This document shows, in pieces, positions 8,424 to 17,350 of a stretch of DNA of 64,000 nt; the first letter of the stretch is position 1, and each line of letters opens with the position of its first letter. This DNA comes from Thermoplasmata archaeon. Its GTDB lineage: Archaea; Thermoplasmatota; Thermoplasmata; Sysuiplasmatales; Sysuiplasmataceae. The translations under genes and the position numbers were made by a program. The stretch spans positions 62,001 through 126,000 of the forward strand of contig JAJZXY010000003.1 of the NCBI GenBank assembly GCA_021806165.1. Direction: 5' to 3'. The notes beneath the pieces are model-generated. The model worked only from the letters and a program-made list of their open reading frames with translations, made no database searches and was not told where the DNA came from.

Positions 8424-9179
8424 TCACTTCGCGAGTTTCATCACGAAATGCTTTGCCTGCTCGAACTCAGGCATCTTCATTACCTCTGCCTTGTCGTAGT
8501 CTACAATCCTGCCATTGTACAGAAGGTCGATGGAGTCTGAAACCCTGTTTGCCTGACCCATGTCATGCGTTACAAGCACGACGGTGTACTGGTTGCGGAG
8601 CTCCATCATCAGGTCCTCTATCTTGCCCTTTGCGATAGGGTCGAGCGAGGAAGTGGGTTCGTCCATCATCAGCACTTCAGGCTGCACAGCAAGCGCCCTG
8701 GCGATGCAGAGTCTCTGCTGCTGGCCACCTGACAGCTCCAGCGCACTCTTGTCAAGCAGGTGCTTGACCTCATCGTAGAGACCGGCACTTACAAGGCTGT
8801 CGTGGACGATTTCGTCGAGCTTGGTCCTTGTAAGCTTCATATGCAGCTTCGGACCAAAGGCAACATTATCGTAAATCGACGCAGGGAATGGATTGGGCTT
8901 CTGGAAAACCAGGCCTATCCTGCGCCTGAGCGAAATCACCCTGTAGTCCCTGACATCCTTTCCGTGGAACAGCACCTGCCCGTTCTGCCTGAGCTTGGGA
9001 TACAGCTCGGTGAGTCTGTTGAATGTCCTGATAAGCGTGCTCTTTCCGCTTCCGGAGGGCCCGACGATTGTATTTACAGCATTTTCCTTGATGGTGAGGT
9101 GGACATTGCTCAATATCTGCTGCCTGTCTGTGGCGACATTGAGGTCCCTGACTTCTATGATTCCTGGCATTCTGATCAT
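8424..9179 (-). CDS. pstB: phosphate ABC transporter ATP-binding protein
   Basis: 251 residues, full-length. Walker A GPSGSGKST, Q-loop LVFQKPNPFPASIYDNVAFG (the KPNPFP segment is a PstB hallmark), signature LSGGQQQRLCIARAL, Walker B VLMMDEPTSSLDP and switch His in VTHDM. Powers phosphate import through PstC/PstA at the inner face of the membrane. ATG 9179 overlaps the pstA stop by 4 bases (ATGA). Last gene of pstSCAB; no phoU follows, but a PhoU-like gene lies near 17.4 kb. Confidence 0.95.
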   Translation of the reverse strand: MIRMPGIIEVRDLNVATDRQQILSNVHLTIKENAVNTIVGPSGSGKSTLIRTFNRLTELYPKLRQNGQVLFHGKDVRDYRVISLRRRIGLVFQKPNPFPASIYDNVAFGPKLHMKLTRTKLDEIVHDSLVSAGLYDEVKHLLDKSALELSGGQQQRLCIARALAVQPEVLMMDEPTSSLDPIAKGKIEDLMMELRNQYTVVLVTHDMGQANRVSDSIDLLYNGRIVDYDKAEVMKMPEFEQAKHFVMKLAK

Positions 9180-10048
9180 CTGATCCTGCTTATGTATTTT
9201 GAAACCAGCAATATAGAAAATATAGATGTAACTAGAACAAGTGCCGCACTATATGCCATCGAACGGGCATAGACGGTGTTCTGCTGAAGGCTGTAATAGA
9301 CGACATATGTCAGGTATGCGACAGGTTGACCCAGGAAGCTGGTTGTGTAGCCGTTGTTGAAAAGTGCTGTGTAGAGAAGCTGCGCTGTCTCCCCTGCGGC
9401 GATGCTGACAGCCAGCAGCACGCCGGTGAGTATTCCGGCCCGGGCCTGCGGAATCAGCAGCCTGAACGATATCTGGAAGTTGTCTGCGCCAAGCGCGTAA
9501 GCTGCCTCCCTCGTCTGCCTGGGGATGTTGGAGTATGAAATTTCGGAAATCCTGAGCACGTACGGGATCATCATCACTCCGAGCGTCACACCGCCGGCTA
9601 TGAGGGAATATCCGAGGCCGAGCTGTATCACAAGGACGAGATATCCGAAGAGGCCCAGAACGATGGACGGGATGCTCGTCAGCACGTCTACGAAGAGGCG
9701 CAGGACCCCTCCTGAAACGCGGCTGCTGTATTCGGAAAGGTAGAGAGCTCCGAACATGCCGACAGGCACAGCGAGCAGCAGTCCGGTCAGAACAAGCTCC
9801 CAGGTGCCTGCAATTGCATTCGCAAGCCCGCCGGTCTGTGTATTTCCAACGGTTGTCAGCATCTTGACGGTCATGACCCCCAGACCCTTCAATGCGACAA
9901 AACCCACAATGGCAAGGAGGAGGCCAGACATGAATGCCAGTATGACATATCCAATGATGCGGACAATCATGTCGGAAATGACTCTCCTGTCATACTTCGA
10001 CTCATATCCAGCCAGGTCTCTTCCGGCCGGAAAATCGGCTTCAGTCAT
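9176..10048 (-). CDS. pstA: phosphate ABC transporter permease PstA
   Basis: 290 residues, six predicted membrane helices, with the EAA loop visible as REAAYALGADNFQISFRLLIPQARAGILTG. Pairs with PstC to form the phosphate channel. ATG 10048 overlaps the pstC stop by 8 bases (ATGACTGA); the longer frame to 10096 is rejected on that ground. Confidence 0.93.
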   Translation of the reverse strand: MTEADFPAGRDLAGYESKYDRRVISDMIVRIIGYVILAFMSGLLLAIVGFVALKGLGVMTVKMLTTVGNTQTGGLANAIAGTWELVLTGLLLAVPVGMFGALYLSEYSSRVSGGVLRLFVDVLTSIPSIVLGLFGYLVLVIQLGLGYSLIAGGVTLGVMMIPYVLRISEISYSNIPRQTREAAYALGADNFQISFRLLIPQARAGILTGVLLAVSIAAGETAQLLYTALFNNGYTTSFLGQPVAYLTYVVYYSLQQNTVYARSMAYSAALVLVTSIFSILLVSKYISRIR

Positions 10049-11018
10049 TCTCGAACCCCCTGAGCGCTCCTCTTCCGACAATCGCCCTGCCTGCAAGGTT
10101 CACTATCAGCGATATCAGGACAAGCACCAGGCCAAGCTCAACCAGTGCGGACAGGTTCATTCCGGTGCCGTCTATGAACGCACTGTCAAGGGCTGCCGCA
10201 ATCTGGGCGGACATGGTGTTTGTCAGGGAGAATATGCTAGTTGGAAGAACATTGACTATGCTGCCGCTCACCATAAGGACAGCCATGGTTTCCCCCAGGG
10301 CCCTCCCTGTCCCAAGGAGAGTCCCGCCGACAATCTGCTTCCTGGTATTACCAAGCAGGACATGCTTGCCAACTTCCCACTTAGTTCCTCCGAGCGCATA
10401 GACGCCTTCCTTCAGTTCGCGAGGCTGGGAGTGCATAGATTCGGAAATTACAGCTGTGACTATCGGAATGATCATAATGCTCAGGATGAGGCCTGCGGCC
10501 ATAATTCCGGCTCCCGATATTATCTGCCCCTGGAACCCGACGTATTTCATCCATGGCATGATGTTGTGGAGCAGCACCGGCTCCAGAACTATCACTCCCC
10601 AGAGACCGTAGACAACGCTTGGTATGCCGGCAAACAGCTCTACAAGGACCGAAAAGGGGCGCTTGAGCCTGTCAGGCGTATAGAGGTTGATTGTCAGCGA
10701 GAGGAATATGCTGACTGGAAAGGCAATGAGTATCGCAAAGCCTGTTGTGATAAGTGTCCCGACAAAGAAGCTCAGGAGTCCAAAGGAGGACCTGTAGGGC
10801 GCCATGACCCCGTGGAAAGAGATCGGGTTGGCGTAGACATTGCCTGGATACCACAGGTATGACGTGAAGAAACTGAATCCCGTATACCGCATGGAGGGGA
10901 TTGCCTTGTATATCAGGAAGGAGAAGAGTATAAGCATGATGGCCATGGGCACCAGCGCCATGGCTAAAGTGAAAATGAAAAAGAGGTTTTCAGAAGGTTT
11001 TCTTTCTTTCCAGTTCAA
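10041..11018 (-). CDS. pstC: phosphate ABC transporter permease PstC
   Basis: 325 residues from TTG 11018, which begins only five bases after the pstS stop; the open frame to 11150 lies inside pstS and carries no membrane character. First helix ENLFFIFTLAMALVPMAIMLILFSFLIY, later IPSVVYGLWGVIVLEP, and the EAA loop REGVYALGGTKWEVGKHVLL with the conserved LGRALGETMAV-like GTGRALGETMAVLMV typical of PstC. Integral membrane protein of the high-affinity phosphate importer. Confidence 0.92.
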   Translation of the reverse strand: MNWKERKPSENLFFIFTLAMALVPMAIMLILFSFLIYKAIPSMRYTGFSFFTSYLWYPGNVYANPISFHGVMAPYRSSFGLLSFFVGTLITTGFAILIAFPVSIFLSLTINLYTPDRLKRPFSVLVELFAGIPSVVYGLWGVIVLEPVLLHNIMPWMKYVGFQGQIISGAGIMAAGLILSIMIIPIVTAVISESMHSQPRELKEGVYALGGTKWEVGKHVLLGNTRKQIVGGTLLGTGRALGETMAVLMVSGSIVNVLPTSIFSLTNTMSAQIAAALDSAFIDGTGMNLSALVELGLVLVLISLIVNLAGRAIVGRGALRGFEND

Positions 11019-11023
11019 TACAA

Positions 11024-12112
11024 TCAGCCCGATATCTTGTTTATCAGGGGTGTCACTATCTGGCTCACAACTGCCTGCGGCAGTGGTGCCAGGTTGAGTG
11101 GCGATATGAACTTGCTCTGGCTTCCGCCGGATGTCGAGTTGACTGCCCACTCCAGGAATGCAACCAGTGCAGCTGCGGTGTTAGCATTAGGCTGTACCTG
11201 CTTGACAATGAGGTACTCGAGGTCAACGATGGGGTAGGAGTTGTTCCCTGGAGCGAACTGTATTGCGAGCCTGCCGTCTGCCGGTATCTGGCTGAGATAG
11301 TGGTTTGCTGCCGCCATCACAGTGGACTGGCTCATTGTGACGAACTGCCCTGCCTGGTTCTGGAGAGCGGCTATTCCAAAGCCTGCGCTGTGTACCTGTG
11401 CCTCGTATGTTGTTGCAATGTATCCAATGCTGTAGGGTGTGGAAGTCATCTGGCTGATTATGCCCGAGTTGCCCTGGCCTGTAACTGCGGCCGGGACGCT
11501 CGGCCAGTTGACATTTGTGCCGAAGCCGACATTGTTGTTCCACCAGCTGTCAGACTTGCTCAGGAATTCGGTGAACATGTTAGTGTCACCGCTTCCGTCC
11601 GACCTGTGGACCGGGACAATGACATGGCTGGGGAATGTCACACCTGGATTGAGTGCGGCAATCTGCGCATTGTTCCAGTTGTTGATTGATCCGTTGTATA
11701 TGCCTGCAAGGACCGTCCCGTTGAAATGAAGTGTATTTGAATTCAGGCCAGGTATGTTGTATGCCACATACTGGGAAGAAATCAGTATCGGTATGTTCAG
11801 CATTCCCGGGTTCTGCTGTACCTGCGTGTTTGTCATGAATGCATCTGAGGCACCAATGACAACAGTTCCTGCAATCGCGCCGGATATACCTGCTCCACTG
11901 CCTGTTCCGGCAGTTGTGATCTTGTTTGCCGAATAGTTTCCGGCCCAGATGTTGAATACGGGATAGAGCAGAGTAGACCCGGTTTCAGTCAGGGTCACCT
12001 TTGACGATGGAGACTGGTTTGAGCTTCCGTGCCCGTAAACCACGTACGCACCAACGCCTGCGATGACCAGGACCACCACCAAGCCAATTACTATACTTGC
12101 GGTCTTGTTCAT
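11024..12112 (-). CDS. pstS: phosphate-binding protein PstS
   Basis: 362 residues. N-terminal membrane anchor or signal (TASIVIGLVVVLVIAGVGAYVVYG) without a lipobox Cys, so probably anchored by an uncleaved helix. The phosphate site is visible: LTETGSTLLYPVFN, TAGTGSGAGISG, IGASDAFM, and VHRSDGSGDTNMFTEFLS. Captures phosphate at the cell surface for PstCA. First gene of the operon; a TATA box and a perfect dyad over the predicted transcription start lie just upstream, so it is likely regulated. Confidence 0.93.
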   Translation of the reverse strand: MNKTASIVIGLVVVLVIAGVGAYVVYGHGSSNQSPSSKVTLTETGSTLLYPVFNIWAGNYSANKITTAGTGSGAGISGAIAGTVVIGASDAFMTNTQVQQNPGMLNIPILISSQYVAYNIPGLNSNTLHFNGTVLAGIYNGSINNWNNAQIAALNPGVTFPSHVIVPVHRSDGSGDTNMFTEFLSKSDSWWNNNVGFGTNVNWPSVPAAVTGQGNSGIISQMTSTPYSIGYIATTYEAQVHSAGFGIAALQNQAGQFVTMSQSTVMAAANHYLSQIPADGRLAIQFAPGNNSYPIVDLEYLIVKQVQPNANTAAALVAFLEWAVNSTSGGSQSKFISPLNLAPLPQAVVSQIVTPLINKISG

Positions 12113-12131
12113 GTTTTACCAGACGTGCCAG

Positions 12132-12147
12132 AAGTCAAGGATGACTT
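12132..12147. promoter_or_regulatory. dyad at the pstS transcription start (candidate operator)
   Basis: AAGTCA-AGGA-TGACTT is a perfect inverted repeat with 6-bp arms. The TATA element (AATAAAAAA on plus, 12160-12168) predicts transcription near 12139, inside the dyad, so a bound repressor would block initiation of pstSCAB. Confidence 0.45.
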
Positions 12148-12250
12148 GAACGCATCCGCAATAAAAAACAGAGTGCTATATTGACTATATTCTCAAATTA
12201 GCCCGTCGCAGAATTGGCCTGACCCGTCACGGGAACCACACGGATTGAGC

Positions 12251-13075
12251 TCATATTCTGAATGGGCTGTCGTGGGGTATGGCCGGGTCATCAAGTCTCC
12301 TCGACAGCAGATAGTATGTCCTTCCACCTGATGACTTGGAGGACACGGCAGTGTATCCGTTCCTGAAGAGTTCGCTGAAGATGCGCCTGGTGCCTGAACG
12401 CCATTCAGATGCCTCTCCCGGAAAGCGTGACTTCAGGGACACATAGTCATATGGAATCTCGACCACGACCTCATCCCCGGTTGCATCATATATGGCAGAA
12501 ATCTTCCGAAAATCGCCTTCTATAATCCCGGTGGCATTGAGCGTGTTGAACCGACCGGGATCGAATTCGACAGGTCTCCTGTCAGATTCCACCCACCACT
12601 CCGCGACAAACCTGTCTGTCTGCGATCCTGCATTGAGCCTGTCCACCATCGCACCGTAGAAATTCGGGAGGTAGGTTCTCGCGATTGCACCCAGCTTCCT
12701 GATGTTGAAGACTGCATTCATGCTCATCAGCGGATCATAAGTCCAGGCTATCAGCCTGAAGCCGTTCTTCCTGGCCCACTCCCGCTGTGCCTGCTTGAGA
12801 CGCAGGCCCACTCCACCGTATTTCCTCTCCTCCAGAATACCCGTCATGTGGGAATAGAGGTAGAAAAGGTCGCCCTTCCTGCCTATGAAGGAATACTGGA
12901 ATCCGATCATCCTGCCTTCATCGTATGCGCCCAGGACCAGACCGCCGTGGTACTCAAGCGCATTCAGCATGTCTGTAATGAACGACTCAGGCCTCTCCAT
13001 CCCCCAGGCGCTCATCGCCACAGGGAATATCTCCTTCATCCCTTCCGGCGACTGCACCTCCCTTATGTCCACCAT
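12251..13075 (-). CDS. COG3375-like GNAT superfamily protein
   Basis: 274 residues. N-terminal GNAT fold with GAYDEGRMIGFQYSFIGRKGDLFYLYSHMTGILEERKYGGVGLRLKQAQREWA, then a conserved WTYDPLMSMNAVFNIRKLGAIARTYLPNFYG block that is characteristic of a widespread, biochemically undefined GNAT group (COG3375). The typical acetyl-CoA loop is replaced by KYGGVG. Its start is 33 bases after the stop of the M20 amidohydrolase gene, so both form one leftward operon; a joint role in acyl-amino-acid turnover is plausible but inferred. Confidence 0.8.
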   Translation of the reverse strand: MVDIREVQSPEGMKEIFPVAMSAWGMERPESFITDMLNALEYHGGLVLGAYDEGRMIGFQYSFIGRKGDLFYLYSHMTGILEERKYGGVGLRLKQAQREWARKNGFRLIAWTYDPLMSMNAVFNIRKLGAIARTYLPNFYGAMVDRLNAGSQTDRFVAEWWVESDRRPVEFDPGRFNTLNATGIIEGDFRKISAIYDATGDEVVVEIPYDYVSLKSRFPGEASEWRSGTRRIFSELFRNGYTAVSSKSSGGRTYYLLSRRLDDPAIPHDSPFRI

Positions 13076-13108
13076 TGCAACTTCCCCCTGATGTGCCCTC
13101 TCTGCAAG

Positions 13109-14263
13109 TTACAGGGTGCCACCCGCGACCACCTCTGACAGTATGCCGTAATACAGAGAATCTTCGTCGAGCCTGAACCGTGAGCTGTGCTTTGACCTTC
13201 TGGTTGATTCGCCGCTTCCTGTCCCCAGGAAGGCAAACGCACCCTTTCTCTCATGAAGGTAGTAGGCAAAATCCTCGCTCCCCATGGTTGGATTGCATGC
13301 CACCATCTTCACCCATGGCGAAATGGCACCGGAAAGGGAGGCTGCGCACCCTGAATCATTGATGACAGCAGGTCCCTCCGAAAACCATGAAATCGCGTGT
13401 TTGAGCCCGAAGGAGGAGGATGCATCTGCAAGCAGCCGTTCCAGCCTGCCCTTCAGTACCCCTTTTGTTTCAGCGGAGAAGTACCTTATTGTTCCCTTGA
13501 TACCAACCTCCGACGGAATCACATTGGGGGCCCTTCCTGCCTCCAGCTGTCCAAATGAGATAACTGCCCTGTCCAGCGGATCTATGTTGCGGGAAACGAT
13601 GCTGTTGGCATTCATTATGAAAGATGAGGCTGCGGTTATTGTGTCGGCTGCAAGGTGAGGATAGGCGCCATGGCCGCCCCCGCCGTAGAGCCTGGCCGAA
13701 AAGAGGGAGTTACCGGCCATTGCAGGTCCGTCCAGCACCGCCATGGTGCCTGTGTCGAGGGAGGGCCATACATGCAGTCCGAAAATGCGGTCTACGCCGT
13801 CAAGCACCCCTTCTGATATCATCATCCTTGCCCCCTGTCCCGTTTCTTCAGCAGGCTGGAAAATGAGCCTGACAGGGATGCCTGCCCGGGAGAGGATGAC
13901 ACCAGCGCAGGCAAGGATGGCCGAGTGTGCATCATGGCCACAGGCATGCATAGCGCCCTGGTTCATGCTGGAAAATTCCTCCCCTGACTCCTCCACTATG
14001 GGCAGAGCGTCCATGTCCGCCCGGATGGCAACCCTGGGACTTGGTCCCGTGTCACAGACAACTGAAGGGAAGCCATAACCAGTGGGTTTGAGCCCGTGAG
14101 CGGCAAGGAATGCGGACAGATGCTTTGCAGTTCCGTGTTCACCCATGGAGAGTTCTGGATTGGAGTGTATCTCCCTTCTCAGGCGGATGCACTCCGGCAT
14201 GATTGACCGTACCTGGTCCACAAGACCAGAGAATGGCATTCCGGGGGCGCCTTCATCAGCCAT
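13109..14263 (-). CDS. M20 family metallo-amidohydrolase
   Basis: 384 residues. Resembles N-acyl-amino-acid / hippurate / IAA-conjugate hydrolases (M20D), which remove acyl groups from amino acids using two divalent metals. Seen: RREIHSNPELSMGEHGTAKHL, RADMDALPI, HACGHDAHSAILA (metal-binding Cys/His cluster), QPAEETGQGARMMISEG (catalytic Glu pair), and MGSEDFAYYLHERKGAFAFLGTG near the C-terminus. No signal peptide, so cytosolic. Operon with the downstream GNAT gene. Confidence 0.9.
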   Translation of the reverse strand: MADEGAPGMPFSGLVDQVRSIMPECIRLRREIHSNPELSMGEHGTAKHLSAFLAAHGLKPTGYGFPSVVCDTGPSPRVAIRADMDALPIVEESGEEFSSMNQGAMHACGHDAHSAILACAGVILSRAGIPVRLIFQPAEETGQGARMMISEGVLDGVDRIFGLHVWPSLDTGTMAVLDGPAMAGNSLFSARLYGGGGHGAYPHLAADTITAASSFIMNANSIVSRNIDPLDRAVISFGQLEAGRAPNVIPSEVGIKGTIRYFSAETKGVLKGRLERLLADASSSFGLKHAISWFSEGPAVINDSGCAASLSGAISPWVKMVACNPTMGSEDFAYYLHERKGAFAFLGTGSGESTRRSKHSSRFRLDEDSLYYGILSEVVAGGTL

Positions 14264-14305
14264 GGAATCCAGATTGCCACGTCGGATATCAAGATAGCTG
14301 ATGGA

Positions 14306-15007
14306 CTAAGGCTGACTGTTGGCCTGAGGCTCGGTGCCCTTCCATATTATGTAACGGCAGACGTGCTCTCCGTTGACCATCCAGTGTGTCCTTTCAACCC
14401 CCTCACCAAGCAGCTGCTTGAACAGGCTGAGCTCTGCCGTGCAGGCCAGGCCGTACTTGCTGGCAACAGTCATAAGCGGGCAGTTGTGCTCTATCAGTAC
14501 CATTGTCCCGTCCTGCAGCCTGTTTGTCTCGGCAAGGAAGCCTTCCTCCTCCCTCACCCTTGCCAGCTCCTTTATCCTTTCCTCATATGGCAGGTCCCTC
14601 ATGCGCTTTGAATAGCGGTCGACAAGCTCCCTGCGCCTCCTGTCAAAGAATTCGTGAACGGCCTCGTTCCCCATCTCATCCTCTATGAATGAGAGGGCTG
14701 ACAGTGCGATATAGGGGTAGGAGGTCGGGAAGAGATAGTGGGCATTTGGCGTGAGGGAGTACCTGTATTCGGGCCTGCCGACACCAGCCCGTATAACCCT
14801 CTTCTGGACAAGCTGGTCCCTCTCCAGATTTGACAGGTGCTTGCTGACAGCCATCTTGCTGATGCCCATGGAGGTGGAAATCTCCTTCATTCCCGCTTCC
14901 CCCCTGTGCTTTATCAGCGCTACGATGGCATTCCTAGTGGAATGGTTTGCCTTGTCAAGTAGATCGGTACGAACCAGTTCACCGTCAACCCTGCTTGCAT
15001 GTTTCAT
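14306..15007 (-). CDS. SufR-like (COG2345) winged-helix transcription regulator
   Basis: 233 residues. N-terminal winged helix (STRNAIVALIKHRGEAGMKEISTSMGISKMAVSKHLSNLERDQLV). The C-terminal domain has the SufR-type sensor pattern EHNCPLM...CTAELSLFKQLLG...GEHVCRYII, three cysteines that in SufR bind an Fe-S cluster and control iron-sulfur assembly genes. ATG 15007 is preferred to GTG 15016 because a TATA-like TTATTAAT at ~15050-15057 puts the leader about 18 bases long. No suf genes are in view, so the target is unknown. Confidence 0.75.
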   Translation of the reverse strand: MKHASRVDGELVRTDLLDKANHSTRNAIVALIKHRGEAGMKEISTSMGISKMAVSKHLSNLERDQLVQKRVIRAGVGRPEYRYSLTPNAHYLFPTSYPYIALSALSFIEDEMGNEAVHEFFDRRRRELVDRYSKRMRDLPYEERIKELARVREEEGFLAETNRLQDGTMVLIEHNCPLMTVASKYGLACTAELSLFKQLLGEGVERTHWMVNGEHVCRYIIWKGTEPQANSQP

Positions 15008-15298
15008 CAGTAACACCCGAATCGCGAGCTTCCATCAATTGGGACCTGGGAATTAATAAGTTTTGTAATCTTTATTTTTTATTTACCTTTTTCCCCTGAA
15101 ATCAGCCCGAAATCACATCAGAAGCCCGAAACCAAAGCTGATCAGAGGAGCTGCGACCCAGCCCGCGGCTATCACCATGAAGGGCTTCGCGGATAAAAAC
15201 CTCTCCCTGTGGGTAAGGCCCGCACCGAAGAGGGTCGACGGGGCAGTTTGCGTGTTGCTCAGCGGCAGTCCAAGGAGGGTAGCGGATTCGACAAGTTT

Positions 15299-16626
15299 CA
15301 GTACTTGGCCGTTAGCGTTCATCTGACCACCTCCAACAATCTCAGTGCTTCAGCCGGCGGAGGTCCCCTGTTCTCTACTATGTGACTCTCCCCGTAGATC
15401 TTGTTTATGGAGCACACAATCATGAGCAGCAGCTGCCTGAAACGTATGAGCTCGTCGAACACAACAGGACTGCCTCTATGCCTATCGGAGGCATAGAGCA
15501 TCTTCGCAATGACCCACTCATTCTCGATGAGCACCGCAACAAACATGTTCAGCAGCCTGACTGCAGTCTCCCTGCTCGATGTCCTCGCCCTTGCCATTTC
15601 GGCGATCATGTAGCTTGACTCGATGCCAAACCTATGGCGGTAGAGCTGCATTGTCTGCCTTGGCGATGTGCATACACGGTAGACTGTGAAGTAGCAGCTC
15701 CTGATCCTCCTGTGCTCCCTCCTCTTTGCCACCTGCACCATCAGGTCAATGCTCTCCACACCCGATTTCAGTGTGTGGATTGTCGTGAATGAGTGCCTGC
15801 CCCTGTTCCAGCATGCGGCCATCTTCCTGCCTGTCCGCACCGGCATGATGAAAGGTATCCTCCTGCTCCTCAGGAAGGTGATGACATCCATGGAGTAGAA
15901 TTCCCTGTCGAGCAGCAATGTGCCTATGCGCACATTGCATGCCCTGGCATCGTCCAGATGCTTCCTGAGCAGTGGAAGCATCCTCTTCCCCCTGACGGCC
16001 CTCATGCCGAAGGTGATGCGGCGGTTCCTCACCGCCGCGTATATGGTGGAATAGCCATGGAAGCGGTCTGTACCCTGTCTCCCCTTTGATGTTATCAGCT
16101 GACCGGTGCATTCCCTCCTGCCGTAGTACGGCACAAGATGAATATCGACTGCAACTGTGCATCTGCCCTCCGGTATGAAGGGCGAAGCCTGCTTCCTGAG
16201 CGAATGAGTGATCAGCCGCTGGAGCCTTCCCTGCTCCAGCGCCTCCACGACTCTTGCCATCTGCCTGCGTGAATGGCCGTTCCTGGCATGTCTCCTGGCA
16301 GATGTCAGGCTTCCGCCCGTCGCCGAAGCCTTCATCACGAACCTTGCAGTGTCCCTGACTGTGCTGTCCGGAAATGCCAGCAGCAGCGCCCCTGCCAGGA
16401 CGTGCATGAGCACATCCTCGACACGCCTCCTTATGTCCGAGGGCTTGAGAACCCTCGGAACAGAGTTTTTATTACTCCCGCACACGATTGCTGTATCGCG
16501 ACTCTTGCGAGTCGCCCCATCCCATCCTTTCATGTCTATCAAACAGGAGATGTGGGATGGGTCTCACATAATTGTCCGGAAATTAAATTCCGACAATGCC
16601 AGCGTACCGATAGTGGTCAAGTACTG
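15299..16626 (-). mobile_element. ISH3/IS4-like insertion sequence, 1328 bp
   Basis: Terminal inverted repeats: the left end reads CAGTACTTGGCCGTTAGCG and the complement of the right end CAGTACTTGACCACTATCG (15 of 19 match). It is flanked by the 5-bp direct repeat AGTTT (15294-15298 and 16627-16631), a real target duplication because deleting the element rejoins the permease frame exactly. One transposase gene fills the element. Single copy in this window. Size, 5-bp duplication and transposase type fit the archaeal ISH3 group. Confidence 0.92.
15319..16542 (-). CDS. ISH3/IS4-type DDE transposase
   Basis: 407 residues (403 if the ATG at 16533 is used). The DDE catalytic core is visible: first Asp in VAVDIHLVPYYG, second Asp in TLLLDREFYSMDVITFL, and a late Glu in YRHRFGIESSYMIAEMARARTSS, the Y-x2-R-x2-IE-like signature of IS4-related transposases. 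N-terminal basic region probably binds the inverted repeats. It appears intact, so the element may still be mobile. Confidence 0.9.
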   Translation of the reverse strand: MIDMKGWDGATRKSRDTAIVCGSNKNSVPRVLKPSDIRRRVEDVLMHVLAGALLLAFPDSTVRDTARFVMKASATGGSLTSARRHARNGHSRRQMARVVEALEQGRLQRLITHSLRKQASPFIPEGRCTVAVDIHLVPYYGRRECTGQLITSKGRQGTDRFHGYSTIYAAVRNRRITFGMRAVRGKRMLPLLRKHLDDARACNVRIGTLLLDREFYSMDVITFLRSRRIPFIMPVRTGRKMAACWNRGRHSFTTIHTLKSGVESIDLMVQVAKRREHRRIRSCYFTVYRVCTSPRQTMQLYRHRFGIESSYMIAEMARARTSSRETAVRLLNMFVAVLIENEWVIAKMLYASDRHRGSPVVFDELIRFRQLLLMIVCSINKIYGESHIVENRGPPPAEALRLLEVVR

Positions 16627-17350
16627 AGTTTGATTGAATCCAGGAGTGAGGCGGATGCGTTGGAGTAACGCAGCAGGAATATGTCCCGGCCTATCCTCCT
16701 CAGCGTCCTCCTGCTCAGCAGTATGGAACCTGCAGCAACTGCAGCGCCTGCGATCAGAAGGTTGGTTGTGGTGAAACCGGAAATTGCCAGTATGACACCT
16801 ATTGTGTTTGCCCCCAGCACGTAGGAGGCGGCAAATGAGGAGGCCGGGAGCAGAACCTTGTAACCCGCCGCCCTCTTCCAGACATCACGCGGTCACGATG
16901 CAGCTATAGCCCTTGTGGAGAGTGTGCCGGCAAGAATTGAAAGCAGAGGAGCGGCAATCCAGAGCGCCATGACGCGGTCGAGGTAGCCGACCGCGGGAGT
17001 GCCGTGCGCGACCGAGATGCCAGCCATGACTCCAACCGGCGACATGCTCAGGGATTTCGGAATCCTAAACAGCATCCCTATAACGGAAATCATTATGGTG
17101 ACAGAAAATGCGGCAGCAGCCGTGTCGGCTGCGGGTGAGGCCATGAGCAGGTGCGGGACACTTGCCATGTTGCTCGCCTGCGGGAGCAGCCCGGCAGTGT
17201 AGCCCACAACACCAATCATTATTCCGGTGAGCGTCCTGATAGTGCCCGAACCCACACGCGTCCAAACGCAGGCAGAGAGATTGTTGCCGTAGACAAGTAC
17301 AACTGCAATGAAGAGAAGGGATGCGGCGAGTATTGATTCGGTCGTGATGA

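Noticed and set aside
16893-16895. TGA as selenocysteine or genome-wide Trp codon
   Set aside because: TGA ends many intact genes here at sensible places (pstS, pstC, malic enzyme, DnaA-like), and no selenoprotein-like context or SECIS-type hairpin is evident by eye.
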